A stretch of 64,000 nucleotides of DNA from GCA-003244245 sp052390115 (GCA_052390115.1 JBQTHE010000057.1:1-64000); one strand, 5' to 3'; shown: positions 41,059-50,079, counted from the first letter of the stretch. Notes: generated by a model not told the origin, from the letters alone. Translations and numbers: made by a program.

Positions 41059-41568
41059 ATGGCATCGCTCATGAAGGGTTTCGCGGGTAAGCCACCGCAC
41101 GCACCACTGACCGACATCGGTATCGGTGCCTACACCGCCGGCGTCGCGATGCTCGTGGCTGGCGCGGCCGGGTTCGAGGAAGGCGCCATGGCCACCGCTT
41201 CAGTACTCGCGATCGCAGTCGGCCTCATCGCCGCCGTGCCCACCATCATCACCGGCCTGGTGGACCTGTTCGGCATTCCCGCCACCTCGCCAGCGCGCAC
41301 ACTTGGCTGGTGGCATCTGACCGTGATGGCCAGCGCCACCGGGATGTTTGCCGGGACGTTCCGGGTGCAGTTGGCCGGATACTCCAGCGGCGAGATCATC
41401 CCGCTGGCTTTGACCCTCGGTATCATCTCCTGGGTGCTACTCGTCGTCGGTGGTTACCTGGGCGGCGCGCTCACCTTCGTGTACGGAGTCCGCGTGCTCA
41501 AACAACCCAAGGCAACGATGGGCGAGGCTCTCATTCCCGGTCGGGCCAAGGAAGCCGGGTCCGACTGA
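41059..41568 (+). CDS. DUF2231-type small membrane protein
   Basis: A 169-residue protein with four transmembrane segments and the pattern LTDIGIGAYTAGVAMLVAGA near the N-terminus, typical of DUF2231. ACGGAGGGGAG precedes the ATG. His in the loop WWHLTVMASATGMF may be a cofactor ligand. Function unknown. It is convergent to lsr2, with a shared hairpin terminator between them. Confidence 0.8.
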   Translation: MASLMKGFAGKPPHAPLTDIGIGAYTAGVAMLVAGAAGFEEGAMATASVLAIAVGLIAAVPTIITGLVDLFGIPATSPARTLGWWHLTVMASATGMFAGTFRVQLAGYSSGEIIPLALTLGIISWVLLVVGGYLGGALTFVYGVRVLKQPKATMGEALIPGRAKEAGSD

Positions 41569-41597
41569 GCCGAGCCTGCTGCTTAGCCAGCCCAACA

Positions 41598-41630
41598 CAC
41601 CGGTGCCGTCCTATCCGGACGGCACCGGTG
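41598..41630. terminator. Bidirectional terminator between DUF2231 gene and lsr2
   Basis: CACCGGTGCCGTCC (41598-41611) and GGACGGCACCGGTG (41617-41630) form a perfect 14-bp stem with five-base loop. It lies between convergent genes, 7 bases from the lsr2 stop. Confidence 0.85.
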
Positions 41631-41636
41631 GATACG

Positions 41637-41984
41637 TCAGTTGCCCTTGTGGTAAGCGTCCAGCACCTCAGCCGGGATGCGGCCGCGATCTGAGACGTTG
41701 AAACCGTTCTTGCGGGCCCACTCGCGGATCGCGGCGTTCTGCTCGCGGTCCACCGAAGCCCGGCCACCACTACTAGCCCGGCGAGCTGGGCCGGCCGCCT
41801 TACGGCGCCCACCGGCCTTACGGGCCTTGGTGACGTAGTCAGCCAGTGAGCCACGCAGCTTCCCTGCGTTACCCGCCGACAGATCAATCTCGTAAGCCAC
41901 ACCGTCGATACCAAACTCAACGGTCTCTTCGGCCGTACCTCCGTCGAGGTCATCGACCAAGGTCACGGTGACCTTCTGCGCCAT
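41637..41984 (-). CDS. lsr2: Lsr2 nucleoid-associated protein
   Basis: A 115-residue H-NS-like protein that silences AT-rich DNA. The N-terminal oligomerisation domain is MAQKVTVTLVDDLDGGTAEE and on; the C-terminal DNA-binding domain has IREWARKNGFNVSDRGRIPA. The AT-hook-like residues RGR in SDRGRIP are present. AAGGAGGACG precedes the ATG. Same neighbourhood as in M. tuberculosis (clpC1-lsr2-lysS). The AT-rich islands in this window are natural targets. Confidence 0.96.
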   Translation of the reverse strand: MAQKVTVTLVDDLDGGTAEETVEFGIDGVAYEIDLSAGNAGKLRGSLADYVTKARKAGGRRKAAGPARRASSGGRASVDREQNAAIREWARKNGFNVSDRGRIPAEVLDAYHKGN

Positions 41985-42103
41985 GCGCGTCGTCCTCCTT
42001 TGGGACACGTGGTGGACGGAGCCATCGCACGACGACTCCAACGACAACGAGCAGGTTAGCGCATTTACCGTCGGATTGCGAAATGCCCCGCCGCCCAGTC
42101 AGC

Positions 42104-43603
42104 TCATTGTGGCCGTACCAGCGGAAACAGGATGGTCTCACGGATACCCGAACCTGTGAGCGCCATGAGCAGCCGGTCGATCCCCATTCCCATGCCGCCA
42201 CTCGGCGGCATTCCGTACTCCATCGCGTCCAGGAAGTCCTCGTCGAGCGGCATCGCCTCGTCATCACCAGCCGCAGCGAGCGCGGCCTGGGCCTCGAAAC
42301 GCTCCCGTTGCACGACCGGGTCGACCAGCTCCGAGTAGGCTGTGGCCGACTCGACGGACCGGATGTAGAGATCCCATTTCTCTACCAGACCCGCAGCGCT
42401 GCGATGCTCCCGGGTCAGCGGTGAGGTGTCCACCGGAAAGTCCTTCACGAAGGTCGGAGCGTGCAGGTCTGGTGCCACGAGATGCTCGAACAACTCCTCG
42501 ATCAGTTTTCCGGGTAACCAGTCCGGATGCACCTCCAAGCCTACTCGCTCGGCGTGGCGGAGTAGCTCGGCGCTGCGCATCGTCGGACCGATCTCCTCGC
42601 CGAGTGCCTCCGAGACTGCGCCGAACAGGCTGATCTGCGCCCATTCTCCGCCGATCTCGTACTCGCTGCCGTCGGCGAGTCGAAGTGTTGTGGAGCCGAA
42701 CACATCGTGGGCCACAGTCTGGTACAACGTGCGAGTCAGCTCCGCCATCCCATCGTAGTCGGTGTAGGTCTGGTACACCTCGAGCATGGTGAACTCGGGT
42801 GAGTGGGTGGAGTCCGCGCCCTCGTTGCGGAACACTCGGTTGAGCTCGAAGACGCGCTCGATGCCGCCCACCACGCAGCGCTTCAAGTACAACTCCGGAG
42901 CGATCCGCAGGTACAGGTCGCTGTCGAAAGCGTTGGAGTGCGTCACAAACGGTCGCGCCGCGGCACCCCCATGCACCACCTGCAACATCGGTGTCTCGAC
43001 CTCGACGAAGTCGCGGGAATGCAGCACGTCACGGATCGATCGGACCGCGTCGGCGCGCACCCGCACGGTCTGCCGGGCCGCATCACGGACGATGAGATCG
43101 AGGTAGCGCTGACGGACCCGGGTTTCCTCGGCCAACCCCTTGTGCACGACTGGCAGCGGTCGTAGTGCCTTGGCCGCCATCCGCCATTCCCGGGCTTGTA
43201 CCGACAGCTCCCCGCGCCGGGAGCTGATCACCTCGCCGACCACGGACACGTGATCCCCGAGGTCTACGTCAGCCTTCCAGGTGGCGAGCCCATCGGCGCC
43301 CACATCGGCGAGGCCGAGCATGGCCTGCAGTTCGGTTCCGTCGCCCTCGCGCAGCTTTGCAAAGCACAGCTTGCCGGTGTTTCGCAGGTAAATGATGCGA
43401 CCGGTGACCGCAACCTGTTCGCCGGTGCGCACGTCGGGCGCCAGCCCGTCGTAGGCGTCGCGGATCTCACGCAGGGTCCGAGTGCGCGGCACCTCGGCCG
43501 GATACGGGTGCGCCCCGGTGGACAGCATCCGTTCCCGCTTGCGCCGGCGCACCCGCATCTGCTCGGGCAGGTCGTCGGTCGCGAGAGATGGTTGGGTGGT
43601 CAC
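42104..43603 (-). CDS. lysS: Lysyl-tRNA synthetase class II
   Basis: Charges tRNA-Lys. The protein of about 499 residues has the anticodon-binding OB fold (EQVAVTGRIIYLRNTGKLCF) and the class II core: motif 2 FELNRVFRNEGADSTHSPEF and motif 3 GMGMGIDRLLMALTG. The start is uncertain: GTG at 43603 (VTTQPSLATDD) or TTG at 43612, and neither has a strong ribosome site. It shares the divergent region with a methyltransferase gene. Synteny with lsr2 supports the call. Confidence 0.95.
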   Translation of the reverse strand: MTTQPSLATDDLPEQMRVRRRKRERMLSTGAHPYPAEVPRTRTLREIRDAYDGLAPDVRTGEQVAVTGRIIYLRNTGKLCFAKLREGDGTELQAMLGLADVGADGLATWKADVDLGDHVSVVGEVISSRRGELSVQAREWRMAAKALRPLPVVHKGLAEETRVRQRYLDLIVRDAARQTVRVRADAVRSIRDVLHSRDFVEVETPMLQVVHGGAAARPFVTHSNAFDSDLYLRIAPELYLKRCVVGGIERVFELNRVFRNEGADSTHSPEFTMLEVYQTYTDYDGMAELTRTLYQTVAHDVFGSTTLRLADGSEYEIGGEWAQISLFGAVSEALGEEIGPTMRSAELLRHAERVGLEVHPDWLPGKLIEELFEHLVAPDLHAPTFVKDFPVDTSPLTREHRSAAGLVEKWDLYIRSVESATAYSELVDPVVQRERFEAQAALAAAGDDEAMPLDEDFLDAMEYGMPPSGGMGMGIDRLLMALTGSGIRETILFPLVRPQ

Positions 43604-43624
43604 GCCCGACAACCTAGTGATCCG

Positions 43625-44434
43625 ATGGACGGGGGCTTACTGCCGGTACCGTCGGATGTCGTGGACCACTTGCACGCTCGACGGGCTGCCTCTTTCGGTC
43701 AGGTGGCCACTGAGTACGCACTACACCGGCCGGACTACCCGGATGAGGCGGTGGCATGGGCACTGGCACCGCTACCGCACGGCGCCCCCTTTATTGGCAC
43801 AGTGCTCGACCTCGGCGCGGGTACCGGCAAGCTCACCGCGGCGATATTGCGATGCGGGGTGCCCACGGCTGCGGTGCTCGCCGTCGAACCGGACGACGAA
43901 ATGCGCGCGCAACTTTCCCGCCAGCTGCCCGAGATCGCGACCGTTCGCGGGTCGGCTGAGCGGATCCCGGCCAGCGGCGGGTCGGTGGACGCGATACTCG
44001 TCGGGCAGGCGTTCCATTGGTTCGACCCCGACCACGCACTTCCGGAGATCGCCCGAGTATTACGACCGGGAGGCGTGCTGGCGACGATCGGCAATATCGA
44101 GGACGACTCGGTTGGCTGGGTGGCCGAGCTGACCGAGGCAGCCCAAGCTGCTCGGCCGGCTGGAAGCATCAGACAGGGATCCGCCGACGTACCCGAGCAC
44201 CCAGCGTTCGGCAAACCGGAACAGCGTGAATTCCGCTGGCGCTGGCCACGCACCATCGACTCACTGCTCGAGACCACGTCGACTCATTCGTGGGCGGTTA
44301 TCAGCTCCCCACCCGAGCGAGCGGCCGCCTTGGGGACGATCCGCCGGTTCCTCGAACAGCACCCCGTCACCCGCGATGGGTCATTCGAGCTGCCGATGCA
44401 GACGCTGGTGCAACGAACCACCCGCCGCGCCTGA
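43625..44434 (+). CDS. Class I SAM-dependent methyltransferase
   Basis: A protein of about 269 residues with FGQVATEYALHRPDYPDEAV near the N-terminus, motif I VLDLGAGTGKLTAAILRCG, LAVEPDDEMRAQL and VGQAFHWFDPDHALPEIARV. The last motif is typical of an actinobacterial family with unknown substrate. The start is uncertain: ATG 43625 or GTG 43661. It is divergent from lysS and convergent with coaX. Confidence 0.86.
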   Translation: MDGGLLPVPSDVVDHLHARRAASFGQVATEYALHRPDYPDEAVAWALAPLPHGAPFIGTVLDLGAGTGKLTAAILRCGVPTAAVLAVEPDDEMRAQLSRQLPEIATVRGSAERIPASGGSVDAILVGQAFHWFDPDHALPEIARVLRPGGVLATIGNIEDDSVGWVAELTEAAQAARPAGSIRQGSADVPEHPAFGKPEQREFRWRWPRTIDSLLETTSTHSWAVISSPPERAAALGTIRRFLEQHPVTRDGSFELPMQTLVQRTTRRA

Positions 44435-44483
44435 CCGACCGCGGCGACGTGCACCCCAAGCGGAAACGGCGTGCATGGGTGAC

Positions 44484-44571
44484 GGACACGCGGTACACAC
44501 GAGCCGGACACGCGGTACACGAAAGCCCGACACGCGGTACACACGAGCCGGACACGCGGTACAACAGCGTC
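44484..44571. repeat. 22-bp tandem repeat, four units
   Basis: Four direct units of 22 bases, starting with GGACACGCGGTACACACGAG. Units begin at 44484, 44506, 44528 and 44550; the fourth diverges in its last part at the coaX stop. It lies between convergent methyltransferase and coaX genes. Related to the two units at 36020-36063. Confidence 0.85.
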
Positions 44572-45367
44572 AGGTGATGTTGCGTTCGTAGACCATGCGT
44601 AGGCCGCGCAGGGTGAGGTCGGGGGCGTGGTGGGTGATGGTCTGCGACTCGGCGATCAGCAGCGGGGCCAACCCCCCGGTGGCGACCACCACCACATCGC
44701 TCTCGGCTCCCGGGGCCAGCGCCGTGGCGATCCGGCCGACCAGACCGTCGACCTGCCCGGCGAAACCGAACAGCAGCCCGGACTGCAGGGCTTCCACGGT
44801 GCTCTTGCCGATCACCGACCGAGGCCGGACGAGCTGCACCTTCACCAGTTGCGCCGCCCGGGTAGCGAGGGCATCGACGGAGATCTCGATACCCGGAGCC
44901 AGCGCGCCGCCGAGGAACTCTCCCCGCGCGCTCACCACGTCGAAGTTGGTGGAGGTGCCGAAGTCCACCACGATCGCCGGACCGCCGTAGAGGGTATAGG
45001 CGGCCAGCGTGTTGACGATCCGATCGGCGCCCACCTCGCGCGGGTTGTCGTAGAGCAACGGCACCCCGGTCCGCACCCCGGGTTCCACGATCACCCGGGG
45101 CAGCTGCGACCAGTACCGGCCTAACATCACCCGCAGCTCACGCAGCAAAGCGGGCACAGTGGACAGTGCGGCGATACCGGTTACCTTGCCGGAGTACTCG
45201 CCGAGCAGCCCGCGAACGGTCAGCGCCAGCTCGTCGGCGGTCATCCTGGCGTCGGAATGCATTCGCCAGTCCTGCACCAGCACGGCGTCGGCCCTGGTAC
45301 CTCCCCGAGTGCCATCGAACAGCCCGAGGACGATGTTGGTATTGCCGATATCTACGGCGAGCAGCAC
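44570..45367 (-). CDS. coaX: Type III pantothenate kinase CoaX
   Basis: First step of CoA synthesis from pantothenate. The 265-residue protein has the ASKHA-type motifs LLAVDIGNTNIVLGLFDG, IVEPGVRTGVPLLYDNP, IVVDFGTSTNFDVVSARGEF and GGALAPGIEISVDALATRA. It overlaps panD by 16 bases and is the last gene of the panC-panD-coaX set. Its stop lies at the edge of the 22-bp repeats. Confidence 0.95.
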   Translation of the reverse strand: MLLAVDIGNTNIVLGLFDGTRGGTRADAVLVQDWRMHSDARMTADELALTVRGLLGEYSGKVTGIAALSTVPALLRELRVMLGRYWSQLPRVIVEPGVRTGVPLLYDNPREVGADRIVNTLAAYTLYGGPAIVVDFGTSTNFDVVSARGEFLGGALAPGIEISVDALATRAAQLVKVQLVRPRSVIGKSTVEALQSGLLFGFAGQVDGLVGRIATALAPGAESDVVVVATGGLAPLLIAESQTITHHAPDLTLRGLRMVYERNIT

Positions 45368-45771
45368 TCGCTGCCCCTCATCAGATTGCTTGCTGCTGGG
45401 GCGTGCGCCGGGTCGCTACCCGTTTCCACGATCCGATTACCGGCGTCGACGAACACCACCCGGGGCTGATAGCACCGCGACTCGGCCTCGTCCATCGTGC
45501 CGTAGGCGATCAGAATCACCAGGTCACCAGGCTCCACCAGGTGCGCGGCGGCACCGTTGATCCCGACCACGCCGCTGGCCCGGGCACCGGGAATGACGTA
45601 GGTCTCCAGGCGAGCCCCGTTGGTGATGTCCACGATCGCCACCCGCTCCCCGGCAAGCAGGTCGGCGGCGTCCATCAGGTCCTCGTCGAGGGTCACCGAC
45701 CCCACGTAGTGCAGATCCGACTGGGTAACGGTGGCCCGGTGGATCTTGGACTTGAGCATGGTCCGGAACAT
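45352..45771 (-). CDS. panD: Aspartate 1-decarboxylase PanD
   Basis: Pyruvoyl enzyme that makes beta-alanine from aspartate. The 139-residue proenzyme has MFRTMLKSKIHRATVTQSDL and the self-cleavage site YVGSVT between Gly24 and Ser25, with GARASGVVGINGAAAHLV later. GAGGAGG precedes the ATG, which overlaps the panC stop (TGATG). The C-terminal about 25 residues are longer than the conserved core. Confidence 0.95.
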   Translation of the reverse strand: MFRTMLKSKIHRATVTQSDLHYVGSVTLDEDLMDAADLLAGERVAIVDITNGARLETYVIPGARASGVVGINGAAAHLVEPGDLVILIAYGTMDEAESRCYQPRVVFVDAGNRIVETGSDPAHAPAASNLMRGSECCSP

Positions 45772-46682
45772 CACGGGCCTCCTCGTATGGTCGAGTTCTG
45801 CGCTGCAACGTCCGCACCGGCGCAGCCCAGGTGCAGGCCGATATTGTCGATCAACCGTGTGGTCCCCACGGTGGCGGCCACCAGCAGCCGGGCCGGTCCC
45901 TGCGGCGGGGCTGGGCCCAACCCGGGACCGCGCAGTGCCAGGTAGTCCAGCGCTACTGCGGGTTGCGCGGCCAGCACCTGTCTGGCCGCGGTGAGCACCG
46001 GGTCACGACCATGCACGCTGGCCTGAGATCCAGCCGTCAGCGCCGCAGGCAGGGCGACCGCGGCGGCCCGCGCCTGGGCGTCGAGGTGCACGTTGCGCGA
46101 GGACAGGGCCAGCCCGTCGGCTTCCCGGACCGTGGGCACCCCCACCACCTGCACGCCCAGCCGCAGGTCGGCCACCATCCGCTGGACGAGCACGAGCTGC
46201 TGGTAGTCCTTCTCACCGAAGAACGCCAGGTCCGGTCCGACGATTCCGAAGAGCTTGGTCACCACCGTCAGCACTCCGGTGAAGTGACCCGGCCTGCTGG
46301 CGCCCTCCAGCTCGGCACCCAATGCTCCGGGTGCCACGGTGATGTCAGATCCGGGCGGGAACATCGCCGCCACGCTGGGCGCGAACACCAACGCCACACC
46401 CTCCTGCCGGCACATCCCGAGATCCGTGTCGAACGTGCGGGGGTAGCTGTCCAGGTCTTCGCGCGACCCGAACTGCGAGGGGTTGACGAAGATCGACACC
46501 ACCGTGCTGGCACCGGGGATGGCCCGGGCGGCTCGAATCAGCTCCCGGTGGCCTGCGTGCAACGCTCCCATCGTCGGGACCAGCACCACCGGGCGCCCCG
46601 TCCGGCGTATCGCGCGGGTCACCTCGGACAGCGCGGCGGGATCGTCATGCACGGTCAGCCCAGCAGGGGCGAGACCCGTCAC
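45771..46682 (-). CDS. panC: Pantoate-beta-alanine ligase PanC
   Basis: Joins pantoate and beta-alanine with ATP. The 303-residue protein has LVPTMGALHAGHRELIRAA (HIGH-type), SIFVNPSQFG, FGEKDYQQLVLVQRMVADL and SSRNVHL. GTG start overlaps the stop of the DUF2520 gene by four bases. With panD and coaX it supplies the route to CoA. Confidence 0.96.
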   Translation of the reverse strand: MTGLAPAGLTVHDDPAALSEVTRAIRRTGRPVVLVPTMGALHAGHRELIRAARAIPGASTVVSIFVNPSQFGSREDLDSYPRTFDTDLGMCRQEGVALVFAPSVAAMFPPGSDITVAPGALGAELEGASRPGHFTGVLTVVTKLFGIVGPDLAFFGEKDYQQLVLVQRMVADLRLGVQVVGVPTVREADGLALSSRNVHLDAQARAAAVALPAALTAGSQASVHGRDPVLTAARQVLAAQPAVALDYLALRGPGLGPAPPQGPARLLVAATVGTTRLIDNIGLHLGCAGADVAAQNSTIRGGP

Positions 46683-47605
46683 GGCCCCTCCCGCAGGGTT
46701 TCGCGGATCCGGACGGCGGCCGCCGGTTCCAGCAACCCGGCCGCCTCGGCCCGGTCGGCGGTTCTGGCTGCCTGCGCGCGGTACGGGCCGAGCAACTCCG
46801 GGGCGGACTCCGCGAACACCCGCAGGTGTAGCCGGACGGTGTCGAGGTCGCCGCGGGCCACCGGCCCGGTCAGGGCTCGGTCACCATGGCGCAGCGTATT
46901 GTCCAGCGCCGCCTCCAGCAGCGGGCCCAGTAACCGCTCGGCGGGCACCACGCCGGCCTGCTCCAGCGCGTCCACCGCGTCCCGTACCAGGGTGGCGAGA
47001 TGGTTGGCCCCATGTGCCAGGGCGGCGTGGTAGAGCGGTCGGGCCTCCGACGGGACGCGCACTGGCTCGGCGCCCATCTCCAGCACCAGCGCCTCCCCGA
47101 CGCTCCAGCCGGTCTCGTCGGCGACGGTGACACCGACACAGGCGGCGGCCAGCCTGGCAACGTCCTCAGCACGCCCGGTGAAGGTCATTGCGGGATGCAG
47201 CGCCAGCGGAAGCACACCAGCAGCGGCCGCCGGCTCCAGGACCTCCACCCCGCGAGCGCCGCAGGTGTGCACCACGATCTGACCGGCCCGGAACGCCCCG
47301 GTCGCGGCGAGCCCGGACACCAGGCCCGGGAGCACGTCATCGGGGACGGCCAGCAGCACCAGATCGCAACGCCGCACCACGTCGTCGGGGGGCAGCACCG
47401 GTGTGCCGGGCAGCAGGTCGGCGGCGCGGCGCAGGGAGACCCGGGACACCGCGCTGGCCCCGACCACCACGTGCCCGGCACCGGCGAGAGCAGCGCCGAG
47501 CACCGATCCCACCCGCCCGGCGGAGACCACGCCCACAGCCAGCCGGGCCGGGCGGTCGGTCACGCTCCTGGACGCGAACGTCCCTGACCGAGGCATCGTC
47601 GCCAT
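46679..47605 (-). CDS. DUF2520/Rossmann-like reductase of the pantothenate operon
   Basis: A 308-residue protein with an NAD(P)-binding N-terminus (LAVGVVSAGRVGSVLGAALA) and a ketopantoate-reductase-like helical C-terminal domain (LYHAALAHGANHLATLVRDA). The family sits next to panC in many actinobacteria. It may supply pantoate, but this is inference. ATG 47605 chosen because GGAGG lies six bases upstream; the ATG at 47611 directly abuts it. Coupled to panC by a four-base overlap. Confidence 0.83.
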   Translation of the reverse strand: MATMPRSGTFASRSVTDRPARLAVGVVSAGRVGSVLGAALAGAGHVVVGASAVSRVSLRRAADLLPGTPVLPPDDVVRRCDLVLLAVPDDVLPGLVSGLAATGAFRAGQIVVHTCGARGVEVLEPAAAAGVLPLALHPAMTFTGRAEDVARLAAACVGVTVADETGWSVGEALVLEMGAEPVRVPSEARPLYHAALAHGANHLATLVRDAVDALEQAGVVPAERLLGPLLEAALDNTLRHGDRALTGPVARGDLDTVRLHLRVFAESAPELLGPYRAQAARTADRAEAAGLLEPAAAVRIRETLREGP

Positions 47606-47730
47606 CGCCATCCTCCAGACGTTCCAGTCCCGCCGTCACCGCGGGTACCGGACTTCCGTGGGCGCAGGCTAGCCCCGCTGGCGCCCTTCGCGCCGGTCCA
47701 GGTGAGCAGCTTCACCCGCCGAGCGCCAAG

Positions 47731-48942
47731 TCAGCCTGGCCGCCGCCTCCCGGACGGGGTCTGCACCGCTCGGTCCCGGGCGGCCATCAGCGCGGCCAGC
47801 GTGTCGTGGTGCCACCGTCCGGTCTCCTCTCCGACCGTGCCGCGTTGCACCCGGTCGGAGATGAATGCGAGTTCGGTGACCGCATTCTGGTAGTCGCGGA
47901 CCGCCTCGGCGGCCTGCTCTCCAGCGCGGCGCCGCACCGCCGAGCGCCAACCCCGCCGACCGGCCAGGCTCGCCAGCAGCGGGACCTCGCTGGGGGCGAT
48001 CCATCCCGCACCGGCGAACCCCGCTAGCTGTGCGATGACCACCCGCTGCTCCCGGCGGCGCTGCCAGACCACCAGCGCGATCAGCCCGCCGAACAGCGGC
48101 ACCATGATCACGGCGTAGAAGGCAGGGAGGACACCGAGGCCAGCGGAGGCGTTCCACAATGCGTGCAGGGCAACCGCTGCGAGATACCCGGCCATGGGCA
48201 GCGCTACCCTCCCGACCAGATTGCGCCGGCGAACCGCCAGCCCCACCGCGATCCCGATCATCACGGTGAACACCGGATGCGCGAACGGCGACAGCACCCC
48301 TCGGATCATGAACACGGTGACCACGCTGCCGCTCTCGCCAACCAGCCCGTCGGTGGCGAATGCGCGTCCGAAGTAGAGGATGTTCTCGGTGAACGCGAAC
48401 CCCGCGGCGACCAGCCCCGCATAGACGATCCCGTCCACCACGCCGTCGAACTCCCGGCGCCGCAGCCGCAGCAGACCGAGCAGGAACGCGCCCTTGAAAG
48501 CCTCCTCGACAATCGGGGCGGAGATCACCGCCCCGACCAGATCGCCACCACCGTTGCCGAGCACCTGCTCTCCGAGCACTGCCGCGGTGTCGTTGACGAT
48601 GGCCGCGCCGAGCACGGAGACCCCCGCGCCCCACAGGAACGCGGCGAGCAACAGTCGCGACGGCTCCGGTTCCCAGCGATCCACCCACAGGAACGCCGCG
48701 ACCACAGACACCACCGGCAACACCGCCGCCATCGCACCGACCAGCACGGCACCCCCACCAATGTCGGTGCTGATGACGCCGAGCACGATCAAGCCGGGGA
48801 TGGCCAGCGCGACCAGGCCCAGCACCGGCAGCAGCACCCACCGGTTGTGCTGCTTGCCCCACGGCTGGTAAGACTGGCTCGCCTCATACGCCACAGGAGT
48901 GCCCGGTGAGCGGGAGGCGGCAGCCGCTCCGAACCCACGCAT
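47731..48942 (-). CDS. PrsW-family intramembrane metalloprotease
   Basis: A 403-residue membrane protein with about ten hydrophobic segments. PrsW catalytic motifs are present: APIVEEAFKG, AGFAFTENILYFGRAFA and the HALWNASAG histidine, preceded by SPFAHPVF. PrsW enzymes cleave anti-sigma factors in the membrane. The cytoplasmic N- and C-terminal tails are long. Its target here is unknown; no anti-sigma gene of the usual type is adjacent. Confidence 0.9.
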   Translation of the reverse strand: MRGFGAAAASRSPGTPVAYEASQSYQPWGKQHNRWVLLPVLGLVALAIPGLIVLGVISTDIGGGAVLVGAMAAVLPVVSVVAAFLWVDRWEPEPSRLLLAAFLWGAGVSVLGAAIVNDTAAVLGEQVLGNGGGDLVGAVISAPIVEEAFKGAFLLGLLRLRRREFDGVVDGIVYAGLVAAGFAFTENILYFGRAFATDGLVGESGSVVTVFMIRGVLSPFAHPVFTVMIGIAVGLAVRRRNLVGRVALPMAGYLAAVALHALWNASAGLGVLPAFYAVIMVPLFGGLIALVVWQRRREQRVVIAQLAGFAGAGWIAPSEVPLLASLAGRRGWRSAVRRRAGEQAAEAVRDYQNAVTELAFISDRVQRGTVGEETGRWHHDTLAALMAARDRAVQTPSGRRRPG

Positions 48943-48975
48943 GGCACCGCAGCCTAGGCTCAGCCGTCTTTGCGG

Positions 48976-50079
48976 CTACGCCTGCGGGCCGTCCTCGCGG
49001 CTACGCCTGCGCCGGGGTGGCGAAGCTACCCCGTGGGCGGCAAGTAGATCGTTCACTGACCGTTGGGCTCCCACTGCAGGTACCTCTTGAGCTGCCCGCC
49101 GGGCGCCGCCACAGTTGGTGTGGGATCCGTTGGTGTGGGATCCGTTGGTGTGGGACCCGTTGGTGTGGGACCCGTTGGTGTGGGACCCGTTGGTGTGGGA
49201 CCCGTTGGTGTGGGACCCGTTGGTGTGGGACCCGTTGGTGTGGGACCCGTTGGTGTGGGCTGGCGGTGGGGCGTGGGTGTCCAGATCGGGCCGGTAGCGG
49301 CGGCCGGGACCGAAGCGGAGCTCGGGGTCCTCGCGAGGGGTCAGCACGGTGTCGCTGTGCCCGTTGAGCGGCCACTCCGAGGTGGGCAGCACGCTGGCCA
49401 CGGGCAATCTATCGGCGCGAGACCGCTCCTCAGGCAGCCCCCGCAGATCCTGGGATCCGAAAACAGCGCTGCCTACGCCTGCGCCGCCTGGAGCTCGCAC
49501 CGACGATCCGGCGGCAGTGAGGCTGCTGGTCACCTTGGCCGTCGCTCCCAGCACCGCGGCTGTGCTGCGTTTGTCGTCGAAGCTGGGGCTGTCATCGAAC
49601 CTCTGAGGGTGGGTGGGCATCGGGAGCAGGCGGGCGGACTCGGCCCGCAGTGCGACCCGCTCCCCCAACTTGTCCCCGCCCATCAACTTCTCAAGGTTCA
49701 CCCGCATAGCCGCGAGCTCGGCGCGCAGCCCCTCGATCTCTCGCCGCTCGACCTGCTCGGCCTGCTCGCGCAGCTCGCGCTCAACGGTCAGCATGTGCTC
49801 TCGCCGGGCGGCCACCTCGCGCTCCAGCTCGAGCTGGTAGACCGTCCGCAACTCGTCGGCACGAGAAGCGCCTGAGCTGAGCTCGCGCCGCATCCGCGCC
49901 GCCGCGAAGGCGCCGAGCAGCGCCGCCCACAGCGCGGCGACGAGGCCCAGCCGCAGCAGGCGAGCGTCCTGCGCCCCCGCAGCGAGCACCGCTGCTGCCG
50001 CCGCAGCCAGCACGACGGTGGCCAGCATCAGGACCCGACCGCTCCCGCACGGCAACGGACGCTCGTCGGGCTCGGACAT
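48976..50079 (-). CDS. DUF6779-type membrane/coiled-coil protein with NGSHT repeats
   Basis: A 367-residue protein. Two transmembrane segments (about 16-60) are followed by a coiled coil (about 75-135, LEREVAARREHMLTVERELR), a disordered region and an array of nine HTNGS repeats plus one partial, then a basic tail. The position, between PrsW and DUF3180, matches Rv3604c. The repeat array is encoded by nearly identical 15-bp units, so it is young and may vary in length. Function: probably envelope-associated, unknown. Confidence 0.8.
   Translation of the reverse strand: MSEPDERPLPCGSGRVLMLATVVLAAAAAAVLAAGAQDARLLRLGLVAALWAALLGAFAAARMRRELSSGASRADELRTVYQLELEREVAARREHMLTVERELREQAEQVERREIEGLRAELAAMRVNLEKLMGGDKLGERVALRAESARLLPMPTHPQRFDDSPSFDDKRSTAAVLGATAKVTSSLTAAGSSVRAPGGAGVGSAVFGSQDLRGLPEERSRADRLPVASVLPTSEWPLNGHSDTVLTPREDPELRFGPGRRYRPDLDTHAPPPAHTNGSHTNGSHTNGSHTNGSHTNGSHTNGSHTNGSHTNGSHTNGSHTNCGGARRAAQEVPAVGAQRSVNDLLAAHGVASPPRRRRSREDGPQA
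49114..49259. repeat. 15-bp coding tandem repeat, about 10 copies
   Basis: GTTGGTGTGGGACCC is repeated ten times in direct succession (the first two copies read GATCC in place of GACCC; the last is partial). On the minus strand it encodes HTNGS in the DUF6779-type protein. Confidence 0.93.

Noticed and set aside
44484..44571. Possible CRISPR or iteron origin
   Set aside because: 22-bp direct units without unique spacers, no cas or rep gene nearby.
49114..49259. Possible CRISPR array
   Set aside because: 15-bp units without spacers, in frame in a protein gene.
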